DNA of 64,000 nucleotides from Erigeron canadensis (GCF_010389155.1 NC_057768.1:2044501-2108500); one strand, 5' to 3'. Shown: positions 1 to 13,129, numbered from the stretch's first letter. The notes: generated by a model not told the origin, from the sequence alone. A program made the numbers and translations.

Positions 1-3000
1 AACACCATGTGCATCAACACTTGTTTAATACTAGCTACTTGCCATCTAAACTAGATGTTTATCTAGTTTAATATTATAGACATGGATCATGCCCATAAGT
101 CAAGTGTATTATGTGTATGAATTTATGTATTGGTATATAACAACTTTAAATGAATTATACTAGTAGTAGTAGTATATATATGCTTTGATCATTAATTCAT
201 TATGCGAAGAGGTGGTAACAAAGGGGTGCAAAAGGACCAATGTGGCAATGTCTGTTTCGAAATTGAAATTTCATATGAATTTTTAACTTTTTTTTTTATA
301 AGTTTTTGAATTTTGTCCCCTTTTAGATTTGTTCTTTTATAATTTTTTTTATTTTGTCCTCTTTTAATTATTTTCTGGTATCGCCTATGATTCTACGAGC
401 AATGCGCGCACGCACATATATATATATATATATATCCATATGAATTAGGATACTACTATTCTTTCGAGTTGTGGGAATTTGAAGCTAGGAAGTTATGTGC
501 CACATCTTGGACATAATAAGATTTTTGCATTCAACTTTACGGTGTTAAATATGTTAATTATGTTGGCAGTCGCTCCATAAGTAGACCCCTACAATGATAT
601 TGTAATTCTTCGAAAGAAACCTTTTATTAAATAGTAATCATTATGCGAGATTCCTTGCTGGACATCTACAAGTTTTGTGGTCTAAAGTATTGTTTGCAAT
701 AGTTAGTGTTATGAGTCTTATGTGGGTCTAGTTATGCCTTTCAATATGCATACACATTTCTATTTCAATTCCTCGTAGATTTTCTCATCCAAATGAAGAA
801 AACTATATTATTGTGTTAAGTTAGTAATATTCATAAATTTACTCATTCAATGTAAGTAGTGACTTAACCAACTCCATTTAGGTGGGTTGGCCAGGGGTAT
901 CTTTTAAATTCACTATGTAGGCCCCGGAGGTGAGTTTTCCCCAAGGTCTCGGGTTCAAGTATTGGATTTCTCATCTCAAGGTATTTTCCATGAGAAGGTG
1001 GTTGGAGGTCCAGCGATTTGTTGGTTAAAATTGCCTCCAGCACGTCTGAATCGAAACTAACTTAAAAAAATTGTAAATAACGACTCAAAATTTGTGGTAC
1101 ACATCTAATTGAGAGGCAACTTTTCCTACATTCTTTTAGAATATTAAAAGCCAAGTTTTAAGATTGTGTGAACAATAAAAAAGGGGTTTGGAAACCATGT
1201 TATACAAGTAATAAATTAATGTGATTTGTATGTCAAGATTCCTCAAACACCTTTTTCATCACATGAAAGAGCATAAAAGTTCCTTAGATCTAGACTTGGG
1301 TAATAAGAAAGAAGCCATTATCTTTATTATAATATAGGTTTAGTCACAGATTTAAGGCACATGAACATGGTATGAAATAAACCTTCACCCAAGAAACATC
1401 CCTATTGGGTCCTTCATATAATTTCCCATTAATACTTTTATCTTTTAAGACTTTGTGCATATCTTCCTTGGAAGTTTCATAATTAGAAAATATTAAAAAG
1501 GAAAGGAAAATAAAAAGTCAATCCCAATCTGTCAAAACAAAAAAACTCATATTTCAGCTATTGGTAGATGTTGTAGTTACCAAAAGTCATCTACATGCAC
1601 ATGACTTGTTTTGCTTCGATCCCAATTCACACTGAAATTGATGAAGAAAGGTTAACTCTTTATATAAAAAAAAAAAAAAAAAATTGTAAATATCAAAAAA
1701 TGTATTAAGTGTTTAATTATTTATCATCGAACTAGAGACTTTTATTTAATCGTTCTTTTGGATCACTAGACCAACGTTAAGAGGTATCTGACTCAATGAT
1801 TTGATTGGAATTGATGGAAAGAAATTTGAATTTTCTAAATTCATATCCATCAATATGAGAGATCTCAAATTTCTTAAATTAGCATAAAAAGTTTTAATTT
1901 TTTTCCGTCAAATTTTATTGAAATCTTAAACCTTAAATGACAGGGAGTTTTTTATTCCATAAAAAGTTTTTTTCTTACTTTATTTTTTCTTTCTTTATTT
2001 TTTTTTTTTTTGGTTTTCAGAATTTGTCTTTTACAAGTATTTCCTTTTTTTTAACAAAGAAGGGTTGATGTGATTCTTTATATGTTGTCACAATATATTT
2101 TTCATGAGACTTGTCAAGATGTAGATATTAGTCTGTTTCAAGAGAAATTATATGGCCAGTTGTATGTATAGATATGATAAAGTTTTTGTGTAGTGTATCT
2201 AATATGTAGAATGGTCCAATAGGGACTGAAATTTCAAAATCTAATTTATTACTATATTACAAAATAAAATAAATTATGAATAATGATAATAAGGGAAAAT
2301 GATAGTGGCAAAGGAGCCCCGCCCACTCTGCTTGAAGTTAACTTCATGTGGTCACAAGTTGGACCATATAATTTTCTGTGCAATTATCATTTCATTTCCT
2401 TTTCTCTCCTGTATTATTATAATTCCCTTGTTCATTTTCATTATTAAAATATTGGACATGTTTTATAAAGTTGTTAAGAAATTAAGAAAATGTGAATATA
2501 TGTTCATCCTTGAATGGTCACTATGTCACATTTTAGTTTCCAAAATAGCTGGGGTATGTAAGAAAAGTTAATTTATAAAGAAAAATGTTTAACATAACCC
2601 TTGAGGTTACACTTAATATGTATAAAAAAAAATTATAACTTTTTGTAACAAAAATACTTAAGGCTTTGTTTAACAAAATTGTCATATTTAATTTGCAAAA
2701 CACTAATGCATGTAAAAAACAAGGAAAACGGCTTAAAATATCAATTCTTTTTTACAATTATTGCATGTAAAAAATATATCTCACACTCAAATATACTTTG
2801 ATTACCATGATCTTGCATAATATTTGGAAACTACAATCACAATAATGTATTTGAATCATCTTGTGTTTAAATTACATATTTTGTAGATTCCAATTATAGT
2901 ATTGTGATTAATATTTAGAAACACATTGTAAAAAGGGGCATCGTTTTTAAAAATATTAAAATAGATAGCTAGTGGGATGGTGATAGGATGATCGGTAATG

Positions 3001-3817
3001 ATGGTGACCTACCTTACGAGCAGCAGCCTTAGTCGTGTGGGCTCCACCCTTAGTCGTCGGGTTCCATTCTCAAAGATGTTGGCAGTGATGCTGACAGTGG
3101 CAATTGTTGATAGTGGTGGTGGAAGAGAAAGAGAACAGGATCGAGAGAGGAAGGGATGAAAAAAAAATTAGATTATTGAATTGATTAAGTGATTGAATTA
3201 ATAAAAAGAAAAAAAAAAGTGTATATATGAATTAAGTAATAAACAGTTGTTTTTTGTTTATTAAGTCATAAAACAAACACCTTTTATTAGCATAATAGGT
3301 TAAGTATATTCTATTAATTTCATTAAATCCTAAACAAACAGTCTTGGACTTCTAGCAAAATGGCTCGTAGGTTGATTAACCAACAATCCCGGTTCAATTA
3401 ACAATTGCTCGTAGGTAGATTGAACTTTTTCCTCGTGGGAAGTAAGGTATATTTAATTTACCAAGTAGATCCAAATTTCCAATTGTCAATTAACTTGTTA
3501 AAAGTAGTATGCCGTTTCTCTTGTGAGTAGAATATTTTTAACTCCATGAGATCATCATGTTTACTTTGTTTATCACCATCCATATGCTGAGTTTGGCAAA
3601 TTATTGGTCCATTTCAATCATGGGTTATTTGACACTTCTTCTACATACACTGCAAATAAAAAGAGTATAGTCTTATCAAAACAGATTGTACTATCATTTA
3701 TAATGGGTTCTTCTTGGGTCATTTTCAATTGCTCTCAAAAGTATATTTCATTTTGCACTATAGGAAGGCAACAAAATGACCTCTAGCTTTGAAGTGATGT
3801 ACTCAAATTTGTTGTTA
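1..3817. other. Intergenic, repeat-derived DNA without a recognisable gene
   Basis: I see no exon-like, GC-balanced coding segment here. The stretch is AT-rich with poly-A/T runs and a (TA)n tract near 416-436. A SINE-like insert lies at about 845-1072. Around 2970-3060 there is a fragment with the words gataggatgatcgg and gggctccacccttag, which recur in the repeat at 36.3-36.5 kb. The 90-codon open frame at 2299-2571 is AT-rich, hydrophobic and unlike any family I know, so it is not called. Confidence 0.6.
845..1072 (+). mobile_element. SINE-like (tRNA-derived) element
   Basis: A segment of about 230 bp reads from a box-A-like ggtgggttggccaggggt to a box-B-like gggttcaagta at 951-961. It ends in a sequence followed by an A-rich run near 1062-1069. 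The spacing of A-like and B-like boxes and the A-rich end fit RNA polymerase III-driven SINEs. Both ends are approximate and no target duplication was resolved. Confidence 0.45.
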
Positions 3818-4635
3818 TCTATACTACTTATTAAAAAGAATAGACCCTTTTGTTGAAAGTTACATAGGAAGAAATGCCTAAAATATCATTTTCCTTTTTA
3901 GCTCTTTACACGTCCAACCTCACGCCTTTCATCTCCCCTTCCCCTTCTCACACAGACACTCGCTATACCCGAATCCACTCATTCACCACTTCTGCCGTCA
4001 ATCACCAACACCACCGTCGTCGATTAACATCATGGATTCAGATCCGTTTATCTCCGGCCATCACCACTGCCGTCATCAACCACCAACACCACCGTCGTTG
4101 TTGATAATCGCCCCTTTTTAATATTATTAGATTTAAGGCAATTAAATGTATAAACTTTTCAAGTTTTCATATAATTTATTCTTGATATAATTATTGGACA
4201 ATTTGAGTTTTTCTACCTTGAAGTAAATTTTTTATATTCTTCGATATATGACGGGGAAAAAAGGCAATTAAAGGTAGAATTTTATGAAGGTTTTCATATA
4301 ATTTATTTTTGAAAGAATTCTTTGACCGTTTTAGTTGCTATATATAGAGTTTTGGAGATTAGGTGGAGATCTATGAACAATATTTATTCATTGGGGAAAC
4401 GTATGTAATCATGGTGGTTACGACTACTTCAGGGTTTAATAGAGACCAGCAGGTGAGTTTGTTGTTATATATTGTTGTACTTTTCATGGGTGTATTTGGT
4501 TGTGCATCATAAAATGGTTCTGATTTATTATAAATTAAGAATTGGGAGTAGCAAGTTTCGAGCATTCGAACTGATTTATGTCGGTTCTGATTCTGATTAT
4601 TTGGAGTTCAAATGCTAAATGTTGGTGTTACCCAC

Positions 4636-6151
4636 TGATGTGTGTTTTTATTTCTTGCCTTTAAATTTATGTTGTACAAGTAACTATCTAATAAAAACAT
4701 ACGTAACGAACAGAGAACACGATCAGTGTAGTATAGCCTAGTGGTAAGTTACAGGATCGTTCGCAGGGACGCGTTGCGTTACCTAATCTAGTAGTACGTG
4801 TAATTCTAGTTTGTTTGGGGGTTTGTCACTAACTCCTAATAAACTAATACTTTTAACAGTAAATTAAAATCCAACCACACGCTTTGCAGTGAGAGGCTAA
4901 TCTGAAAGTAGTTTGAAAAAAACAAATAACAGTAATTAAATTAAAATACTTGTTTGGCATCTCCGATCTCATGGTGCGACCAAATACTATCCTACTGGTT
5001 TGTTAGCCTGTTGGAAACTTAATCACGGTTCAAATTCTCGTTAGATTCACTTTGCCCAGTTAGTAGTGCTGTCGCTAGACTCACACTACCCTTTAAAACA
5101 AATTCTCGCTAGATTCATTGTTTTAAGCATTAATGACCTAAAGTTTGTGTTACTAATTTATCTTTTAATTACCTGGCTCTTAAGCCATGACCAACTATAA
5201 TTCCCTCTGGTGACCACAGTGCTCGTTTCCAAGTCAAAGGATCGCGTCTGGTATTGTTAAGCTTCATATTCAATTCATCCTAGTTACTATGGTTCTAGAT
5301 CCCTCAGCTACAAGTGAATCACTTTTTACTTCTATTTATAGACCGACTAGTCATTTTCTGTCCTAGCATATTAGTCCTAGTGTATGATCATAGACAATCA
5401 TCAGAATTAAACTAATACGTTCAGATATAAAACCAATAGCAACATGAATTACTAATAAACATGGATCTACAATAAACAGTAAAGCACACTCCAACAGATT
5501 CTAAACAAACACAGTAAAACAATAAGCGTTTACATGATCACATCGATCCAAACAAGTATTTAGCCTACTAGCCTAGCATTATTAAAGTAATAACAAAGTC
5601 TGAAAAGATGAAAGACATTGTTCGATAATGTAAAGTAAATAAAGATGAAAGATCAAGACCAAGAGTGAAGATCGGAAGGTGTTTAGATGCTTCAAAACCT
5701 CATTGGAATCTGCAATTTCGATCTAGGGTTGTTGTTGGGCGGCTAGGGCTGCTGAATCGGCTCTCTCTTAGGGTTTTGAGGGTTAGTTCGACTTAAATAT
5801 GGATAAAAGTCGGTTACTGATCTGGGCCGACCAGCGGCGCTGGTCCTGGGCTTCCATGAGATAGCGGCGCTGGTGACTAGGGGAGCGACGCTGGTGATGG
5901 CCAGCGGCGCTGGTGGCTGCTGTTCTTGTTCTTGCGCCTTCATTTGGCTCCCGAATCACTTTCTTGTGTCTTGTAACTTCATAGGCTTCCTTCTTGAGTC
6001 ATTTGATGTCATTTACCCTCTCTCGCATCTTCCGGGAACCTGTATAAACACGTCATTCATTAAGTACCAATAGTTCCAGAATAATAACTCATTTAAGCAT
6101 AGAAATGAAGCCTTTCCTTAGGGGTTTTTATCACAAAATGGACGATCATCA
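4636..6151. mobile_element. Solo LTR (1.5 kb) inserted in the 5' LTR of the larger element
   Basis: The insert begins TGATG and ends CATCA, a short inverted terminal repeat with TG...CA ends. The host LTR word cccac is present once in the intact 3' LTR but twice here, at 4631-4635 and 6152-6156, giving a clear 5-bp target duplication. The length and the absence of coding sequence or internal primer and polypurine sites fit a solo LTR left by LTR-LTR recombination. The small open frames inside (for example 5743-6073) are not conserved-looking and are not called. Confidence 0.8.
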
Positions 6152-6156
6152 CCCAC

Positions 6157-6534
6157 CCAGCCTCACTATGGAGCCTAGACACAGACTACCTTGGATCCGA
6201 CTATTATGGAAAGGATATAAATTCTCCCAATATGAAGATTTGCACTTATCTCTAATGCAGTTGGTTACACGAAGGATAGCTACGAATCTCCTCAAAAGAA
6301 GGCAACAAATCTACTCCAATAGGGGAAAACCCTACTTGGAGGACAAGACACTTTCACCCTATAAAAGAGGACACAACATACGGTTCACGATCATTCTCTC
6401 TACACTCATAATACACATACTACACATAGTTGGCGTACAAAAGGTTCTCATACCTTACTGCGTGGGAATCACCAACATACAATCTTAAACCCCTCATCCT
6501 CTCCGTTCTAGGACCCCGGTTCGGTGTACAAACA
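6157..6534. repeat. Remainder of the 5' LTR
   Basis: This block aligns with 9927-10302 base for base except for scattered substitutions. It holds a TATA-like box (ccctataaaag, 6358-6368) upstream of the likely transcription start. The block ends in CA directly before the candidate primer-binding region. The open frames at 6105-6488 and 6430-6639 are LTR sequence, not genes. Confidence 0.85.
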
Positions 6535-6689
6535 ATTGGCGCCATCCACAAGACGCATTCTACTTGCAACCCATCAACCACCAAAATCACAAAAGTTTTT
6601 TTCCTTTTTCACGAAACCCTAATCCTAGAATATGGATGATTAAAATGGAGCACCCGGATGCAACATCTCACAAACCGGCCTTGCCCAAA

Positions 6690-7540
6690 CCAATGCAGAT
6701 CTTTAAGATCTAGATTTTTCACAGCCTTTCAAGGCCCAGATCTTGAAGATCCACACTTTTCGCAGCCTTTTAAGGCTTAATTTCAAAAGATACAATGATT
6801 GCCTCCACTTCAACACCATTGTTTGATGAGGCATATATACGTCAAAATCATAACAGCATTATCAATACCTTACGTCACCTTCATGCAACCAGGGTAATAA
6901 CCAGAAGGACGATCAATTTTGATGAAGCCTTCAATGGCCATGATACACCATCCCTGGGAACACAAACGCCATGCTCTCACATCAATACCCTGGGAGCACA
7001 AATCCCAGGATCTCATACCAGAACACAAACCCCATCCTGGGAACATAAACCCAAGATCTAACGTCACTCAGATTCAACATAATAATTTTCAAAATATGTC
7101 AAATCACAAATTGCTGACCGCTTTTTATTTTATCATTACAAAATCACCTTTACTAAATCATCATGTAATTCCTTTTTCAAGGCTTAGATCCATGAGATCT
7201 AGATTTTCAGCAGCCTTTGAGGGCCCAGATCTAGAAGATCCAGAATTTCCACAACCTTTCAGGCTTAGATCCATGAGATCCAGATTTTCAATAGCCTTTC
7301 AAGGCCCAGATCTTGATGATCCAAAATTTTCACAGTCTTTCAAGACCCATATTCCGAAGATCCAGAATTTTCGCAGCCTTTTACGGCTCAGATTTTAAAG
7401 ATCCACAATTTTCGCAGCTTTTACGGCCCAGATTTTGAAGATCCAAATTTTCCGGAGCCTTTTACGGCCCAAATTAAGAAGATTCACAATTTTCGCAGCC
7501 TTTTAAGGCCTAGATCTAAACGATCCAAACTATTTCGCAT
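6690..7540. repeat. Degenerate tandem repeats inside the LTR element
   Basis: About a dozen diverged units of 50-65 bp repeat the pattern cagccttt-aaggcccagat-cttgaagatcca-attttcg. Units differ by substitutions and small indels. They explain the repetitive peptide in the short open frame at 6919-7398, so that frame is not called as a gene. Confidence 0.75.
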
Positions 7541-8989
7541 CCTGCCACGACTTTATACCTAGAAGATTGAACATCTCTTCTCAAGACTCTAAGATCTCTT
7601 CCCACGTATGTAGATCTTCTCGCTACCTTCACGCAACCTTATATTTAAAGATTTCTTCGCTGCTCTTACACAGCCTCCAGATCTGAAGGCCCCAGGTCTG
7701 CAAGGCCCCAGGTCTCATAGACAACAGTCTTTTCCGAAGGCTTTACACCTCCAGATCATGAAGATCCATTCACAAGCACCCAGACGCTGACACGCAGGGT
7801 ACGCCCAGGATAAACTCAATCTTCGATAAATAAGGAAAAGATATGTACTTATCGATAATCCCCACATTCAAGGGAAAAGATAATACCGTATCATATATTT
7901 TCGGAAACGATATACTCCATATCAAAAACCCTACTTGGAACCTAAGTCATGAATCTCCTATAAATAGGTGAAAGGATGGCTAATCGAAACAGAATAATGG
8001 TACACAAACATAAAGTTATACCATACAAGGTTTCAATCATCTTCTATGAAGAATAAGAGGCTGCTTACAATAGATCCCAACAGATCAGAGTCTAAGGAAT
8101 TCACAAAAACATACCAAAGGATGGCTAAAATAATAGCGGTTCGAAATACTACGCAAACAATAATACTCAGGGTCTTGAAACCCACACTGCCAAGGGTTCC
8201 CAGAGTAACAATCAAGGAGCGTTTACCCAGGGTTTTCAAAACAATAATCAGGGAGCTTTCAAAGCAGGGTACCAAAACCAACCCCCGAAGGCAAATAAGG
8301 GTTTCCCACTCAACGCCCAAGAATCAATAGCCCCGGGATCCCATAAGTACTAATTACCCCAGGTCTACAGCAGCAGAATGCCTACCCAGGCTTTCAAGAA
8401 AAAAACCAGACGTACCAAGTGAATACGTTACGTAGACAAGCAAAATGAATATCCCAGACTATCAGTAACATAAATTCAAAGGGCGATTACACGCTATGTA
8501 CTTATGCTTATGTCTCCGAGAAGACATTCCAAAGGCTGCAACCATTTAAGGAAGACGAAGATGCCCGAAGTCTCACAAAGAAGCTGCGAAAACAAAAGAT
8601 AATGGATCACGAAGACTCTAAGTGAAAAACCTTTACATTGAAGTCCATACTTTCCGCAGACTTCATAATTTCAGACATTGAAGATCTAGACTTCCCCTAG
8701 CCTCTCACGGCATTATATTCAGAAGACCCATGTTCTCCACAGACTTTCGTAGCCTCAGTAAGCGGCGGTTACAAAAGAACTCTGCGAGAGACTTAAAACC
8801 AAGCAATCATTGACATTAGTATATCACCCTAGGGTAATGAATAACACAAAAAGGGAGGATCTCGCAAGAAAGACCTGTGGGAAATATTTCCACGATTAAG
8901 CAGTCTCTCAATTAACTACGGAGGGAAACACAACCTATCACAGTTGAATCAACAAATTCACGTAATTCCCTTCCTAATCTTCTTTCAAA

Positions 8990-9290
8990 TATTTTTACAC
9001 ATATTTGTGTTGGTAAAGAGGCTCGTAACCTCACACATACAAAACAATTACACTAAAGGTCGCCCACGAGAACCTACTCACATTCTTATTTTAAGTGAAG
9101 AGGATCATAACCTCACACATACAGAAAAGGTCACCCTCGAGCACCTACATTTTAAGTGAAGATGATCATAACCTCACACATACATAAAAGGTCGCCCTCG
9201 AGGACCTACTTACATATTCTTAAGTGAAGAAGGATCGCAACCTCACACTAAACAATCACATTAAAGGCTGCCTACAAGCACCTTTTCACA
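8990..9290. repeat. Second tandem repeat block inside the LTR element
   Basis: A unit of roughly 85-100 bp containing aggtcgccc-cgag-acctact and gatcataacctcacacata recurs about four times. A further unrelated pair of about 80 bp (keyed by gcttaacatacgaagttgtt) occurs near 9525 and 9765. Both are non-coding. Confidence 0.7.
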
Positions 9291-9910
9291 CAATATAATC
9301 GCATGCATGCATACATTCATTAAAACTGCAGCTATACAAGATACGTCTTACACTCATCTACAAATGGGTCATACTTCACACGCATCTACAAATGGGTTAT
9401 AAACCTCACCATGGAGCAAGCCTGGTAACACAAAAGGATTCTGAAACCCCAACTTATTCACATTCAGCAGCTGCCCAGACTTTGTAATGGCTTAACTACA
9501 AGGCTTGGGCAAACTTCATGATAGGCTTAACATACGAAGTTGTTGATGTGAGTAGAAAGGATTAGGAGTTCCACACACATACATAATAGAAACATTATCT
9601 AAAGCGTACATACGCTTACACATGTTCAAATAGAAGCATGAAGCAACCCTTGGATTTCACGAAATATGATATACTTTCTGACACCTTTGTTCGCTTGCAT
9701 CCCGACAGCTGACCAAACCTTGTAATGGCTTAAATAACAAGGCTCGGTCAACCTTCGTGATATGCTTAACATACGAAGTTGTTGAGGTGTAAGAGAGAAG
9801 AAATAGAATCTATATCGGCAACATGACATTCTAGCGAGCAATTGCTATGGAAGCTTTTCTCGAGTTTAATACAATGATCTTCGCAGCTCCTTATATTAAA
9901 TTGGGGGGCT

Positions 9911-10302
9911 TGTTGGTGTTACCCACCCAGCCTTACTACGGAGCCTACACACACACTACCTTGGATCCGACTATTATGGAAAGGATATACATTCTCCCAA
10001 TATGAAGATTTGCACTTATCTCTAATGCAGTTGGTTACACGGAGGATAGCTACGAATCTCCTCAAAAGAAGGAAACAAATCTACTCCAATAGGGAAAACA
10101 TACTTGGAGGACAAGACACTTTCACCCTATAAAAGGGGACACAACATACGGTTCACGACCATTCTCTCTACACTCATAATACACATACTACACATAGTTG
10201 GCGTACAAAAGGTTCTCATACCTTACCGCGTGGGAATCACCAACATACAATCTTAAATCCCTTATCCTCTCCGTTCTAGGACCCCGGTTCGGTGTACAAA
10301 CA
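9911..10302. repeat. 3' LTR (392 bp)
   Basis: An intact partner of the split 5' LTR. It starts TGTTGGTGTT after a G-rich polypurine tract (ttggggggct, 9901-9910), carries the same TATA-like box near 10128 and ends GTACAAACA. The intact cccac word shows where the solo LTR entered the other copy. Confidence 0.9.
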
Positions 10303-11820
10303 CTAAAGAATCAGTTTTTGATATTGTATGTTACATCAAAAGGTTTCTTTGGTATTGCTTAATTATGTGCTTTATTTGCTAGATGATTTAAGAACATGCA
10401 ACCATGTCTTTTTTGTTTTTGGTTTTTGCTTGTAGGTACCTTTTGTTTTTTGTTTTTTTTAAATTTTTTGATCATCCATCCTCTCCGAGCCCTAGGTTGA
10501 TTGATGGGATCTTCTAAACCAAGTTTGATACTATAGATAAGGTAAAACTCGAAGTTATTAAACCTTTTTTATTTGCTTTTTTTTCTTCTGAAAAGTTGGT
10601 TACTCTTTTTTGCCCCGAATGAACTTTCTAACTTCATTCGTTGATTATTATGAAAAGACTTAACTATATGCAAGAGTTTGCCTTATGAAGAGTTTTTACC
10701 CCGATCGTTTACATTACACCCGTATATTATGTTTATTTTGTGGTGTAATATTAATGTATTTCAGATTTCTCTAGATTGGATACTGGAGTAACCATTGATG
10801 AAGGTTGGAGGGGACCACTGGGTCCATTGTTGTTGAAAGAAACTTCTTTGTAGACGATGAGATGTGTCGCGGTCCTTGGAATACATGATTGGCTGATGTT
10901 GTACAATGTCAAGATGAAGAGAAGGTTACATCACCATTTCTATAGTCTTGAAACAAAAACAAACTTGTATGATTAGATATAAGTTGTGGGTAATAATTAC
11001 AAAAAAGAAATTGTCAATATGTAAAATTCTTTCTGGAAATGGAAGTTAAATATTAAAATCATTAATGCTGATTTGCCTCTTATGATTTTACTTCATTTTG
11101 TCTTGAAATACATACAGAGAAATATTACACGATACATAATTTGTATTTGTAGGTTCTTTAAACTTTATATTTTGAATTATTATTTTTTTAACTATCTCGG
11201 TCGCTTAATTTCAACTAATTAATGTAATTCTTTATTTGTCTTTTCAATGATATTATTTGTTCTCATTACATTTGAGTTGAGCTGGTTATGTTATTGAAAC
11301 AAAGATCCGGGTTTTGCTTGAGTTTTCCAATACATATTTAATTTTACATCTAAGTTGCAAGTTGTGTATACAATTGGTTATTACATTTATTTTGATTTCT
11401 TGTACTTTTAGCTTAACATTGGCCGCTATTGCAGCTATGTTATATATCATATGTATTGCTTGATTGATTGTTCACACTTATTTTTTTTTTGGTAATCGCT
11501 ACATGAGAAGCCCTAACCATGGTATCTGCCGCAACGCACGGGTACCATGTTAGTCTTCTAATAATAATAAAACAACCCCCTAAATTCAATTTTAAAACAA
11601 GACATAGACTTTGGATAAGAAATAAAATTGAATTCTAGCCATTGGATTATTTAGCTTGCATCATTTACCACTTTTAAAATAATTCTTAAATTACTAAATA
11701 CTAAATTATTAAATAATAAATACTAAACTACATTCCCTTTTAATGAGATTTAAATATACTGTATACTTTATAAATCATGAACATTAAGTTGATAAACAAC
11801 TTTATCATATATATATATAT

Positions 11821-12193
11821 AAGGGAAAGATAATTTGAGACCAACTAAAAAAAGTTCAAAAAAGGACAATTGATTTTCGTAAGTTACACACCACCATCAT
11901 GATCTACTATGATATACAAGACTTTTTTGTAAAAACACTAAGACTTTCCAGCGACGGCCCCCACAGAAAAATCATGTGTAAGTTAACTTACACATGTATA
12001 AGTTACACATGTGTAAGTACTTACACATGTGTAACTTAACTTACACATGATTTTCTGGTGAGCCCGTCGCCAGAAAGTCTTAGTGTTTTTACAAAAAAGT
12101 CTTGTATATCGTAGTAGATCATGATGGTGTACAAAAATCAATGGTCCTAGTTGGTCATAAAATAAGAGGTGGTCTCAAAATATCTCACCCTTA
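11821..12193. mobile_element. Hairpin MITE, copy 1
   Basis: An almost complete palindrome of about 370 bp flanked by (TA)n. The left end aagggaaagataatttgagacc mirrors the right end, whose complement reads taagggtgagatattttgagacc. The centre holds stacked palindromes of gtgtaagttaacttacacat. There is no coding capacity. The TA flanks suggest insertion at TA or into a TA microsatellite. Confidence 0.8.
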
Positions 12194-12220
12194 TATATTA
12201 TATATATATATATATATATA

Positions 12221-12572
12221 GGGGAAAGATAATTTGAGACCAATTAAAAAAAGTTCAAAAAAGGACCATTGATTTTCGTAAGGTACACACCACCATTATG
12301 ATCTACTACGATATACAAGATTTTTTTGTAAAAACACTAAGACTTTCCAGAGACGGGCCCACAGAAAAATCATATGTAAGTTAACTTACACATGTAAGTA
12401 CTTACACATGTGTAACTTAACTTACACATGATTTTCTGGTGGGCCCGTCGCCAGAAAGTCTTAGTGTTTTTACAAAAAAGTCTTGTATATCGTAGTAGAT
12501 GATGATGGTGTACAAAAATCAATGGTCCTAGTTGGTCCTAAAATAAGAGGTGGTCTCAAAATATTTCACCCC
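12221..12572. mobile_element. Hairpin MITE, copy 2
   Basis: A direct-repeat copy of the preceding hairpin element, in the same orientation and separated from it only by (TA)n. It differs by a few substitutions and a short deletion in the centre. Two adjacent copies could reflect insertion into the TA tract created by the first element, or unequal exchange. Confidence 0.8.
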
Positions 12573-12674
12573 TATATATATATATAGTATAGATATTATC
12601 TATCATAACGATTGATTAATATAACCAAAAGAAACATGGAAATTTATTTATTTATTTATTTATTTATATATATA

Positions 12675-13060
12675 GGGTGATCATCAAATGAGAACTAAAT
12701 TAAAATAAGAACAAATAAGAACACTTAAAAACTACATTTTAATGCATTAAAAGTCCATAAAACTAACATAGTGTATAACTAATTATCGTTATTTAAGTGT
12801 TTAATAACACATTTGCATGTCAAAATCAAGAAAATCATGTTTTTTGTTTTGTACATCCATCTTGGATGCATATTCTTCAAAATGATCCATCCAATAAAAA
12901 ACGTGATTTTTCGATTTTGACGGATCAATGTGTTGTTAAACACTTAAATAATGATAATTAGTTATGCATTATGTTAGTTTTATGGACTTTTAATGCATCA
13001 AAATGATGGTTTTAAGTGTTCTCATCGTTTTTATTCTAAAAGTGTTCTAACTGGAGTGTT
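12675..13060. mobile_element. Third hairpin MITE, different family
   Basis: A palindrome of about 385 bp between TA-rich flanks. The left arm includes taagaacacttaaaaac and ttaatgcattaaaagtccat; both return inverted in the right arm near 12985-13030. The ends differ from the two hairpins to the left, so this is another family. Confidence 0.7.
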
Positions 13061-13129
13061 ATATATATATATATATATATATAGATATATATTTGAGGAA
13101 ACTTAGTATCAAATGCTTGGCAATCCTTG

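Larger units (their letters stand above)
4620..10302. mobile_element. Non-autonomous LTR retrotransposon with CTAAA target duplication
   Basis: Two LTRs share the start TGTTGGTGTTACCCAC and the end GTACAAACA. The 5' LTR is 4620-4635 plus 6157-6534 (split by a solo LTR) and the 3' LTR is 9911-10302. The direct repeat ctaaa stands on both sides (4615-4619 and 10303-10307), which shows a complete insertion. A G-rich polypurine tract ends just before 9911, and a candidate primer-binding region follows 6534 (attggcgccatccac). The 3.4-kb interior has no long reading frame, no reverse transcriptase motif and no integrase motif. It is therefore a LARD/TRIM-like element dependent on a relative in trans. 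Superfamily is not determinable; the primer site suggests gypsy-like. Confidence 0.9.
3818..11553 (+). mobile_element. Probable Helitron, split by a nested LTR retrotransposon
   Basis: The left end reads A|TCTATACTACTTATTAAAA, the usual 5' terminus of plant Helitrons with the conserved TC after a host A. The right end has the subterminal word ccgcaacgcacggg followed by taccatgTTAG and a host T, one base away from the expected CTAG. If the LTR element at 4620-10302 is removed, about 2.0 kb of Helitron remains. No helicase or Rep coding is visible, so it would be non-autonomous. Residue 3940-4100 is C-rich leader-like sequence repeated in the pieces at 35.7 and 37.1 kb. The mutated 3' end and the nested insertion make the pairing of the two ends an inference. 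Confidence 0.5.

Noticed and set aside
6105..6639. Open frames of 127 and 69 codons as possible genes
   Set aside because: They lie in the LTR, and the same sequence recurs in the 3' LTR with differences that break the frame.
6795..7398. Repetitive open frames as a repeat protein
   Set aside because: The frames follow degenerate tandem DNA repeats inside a non-coding retroelement; frames do not persist across units.
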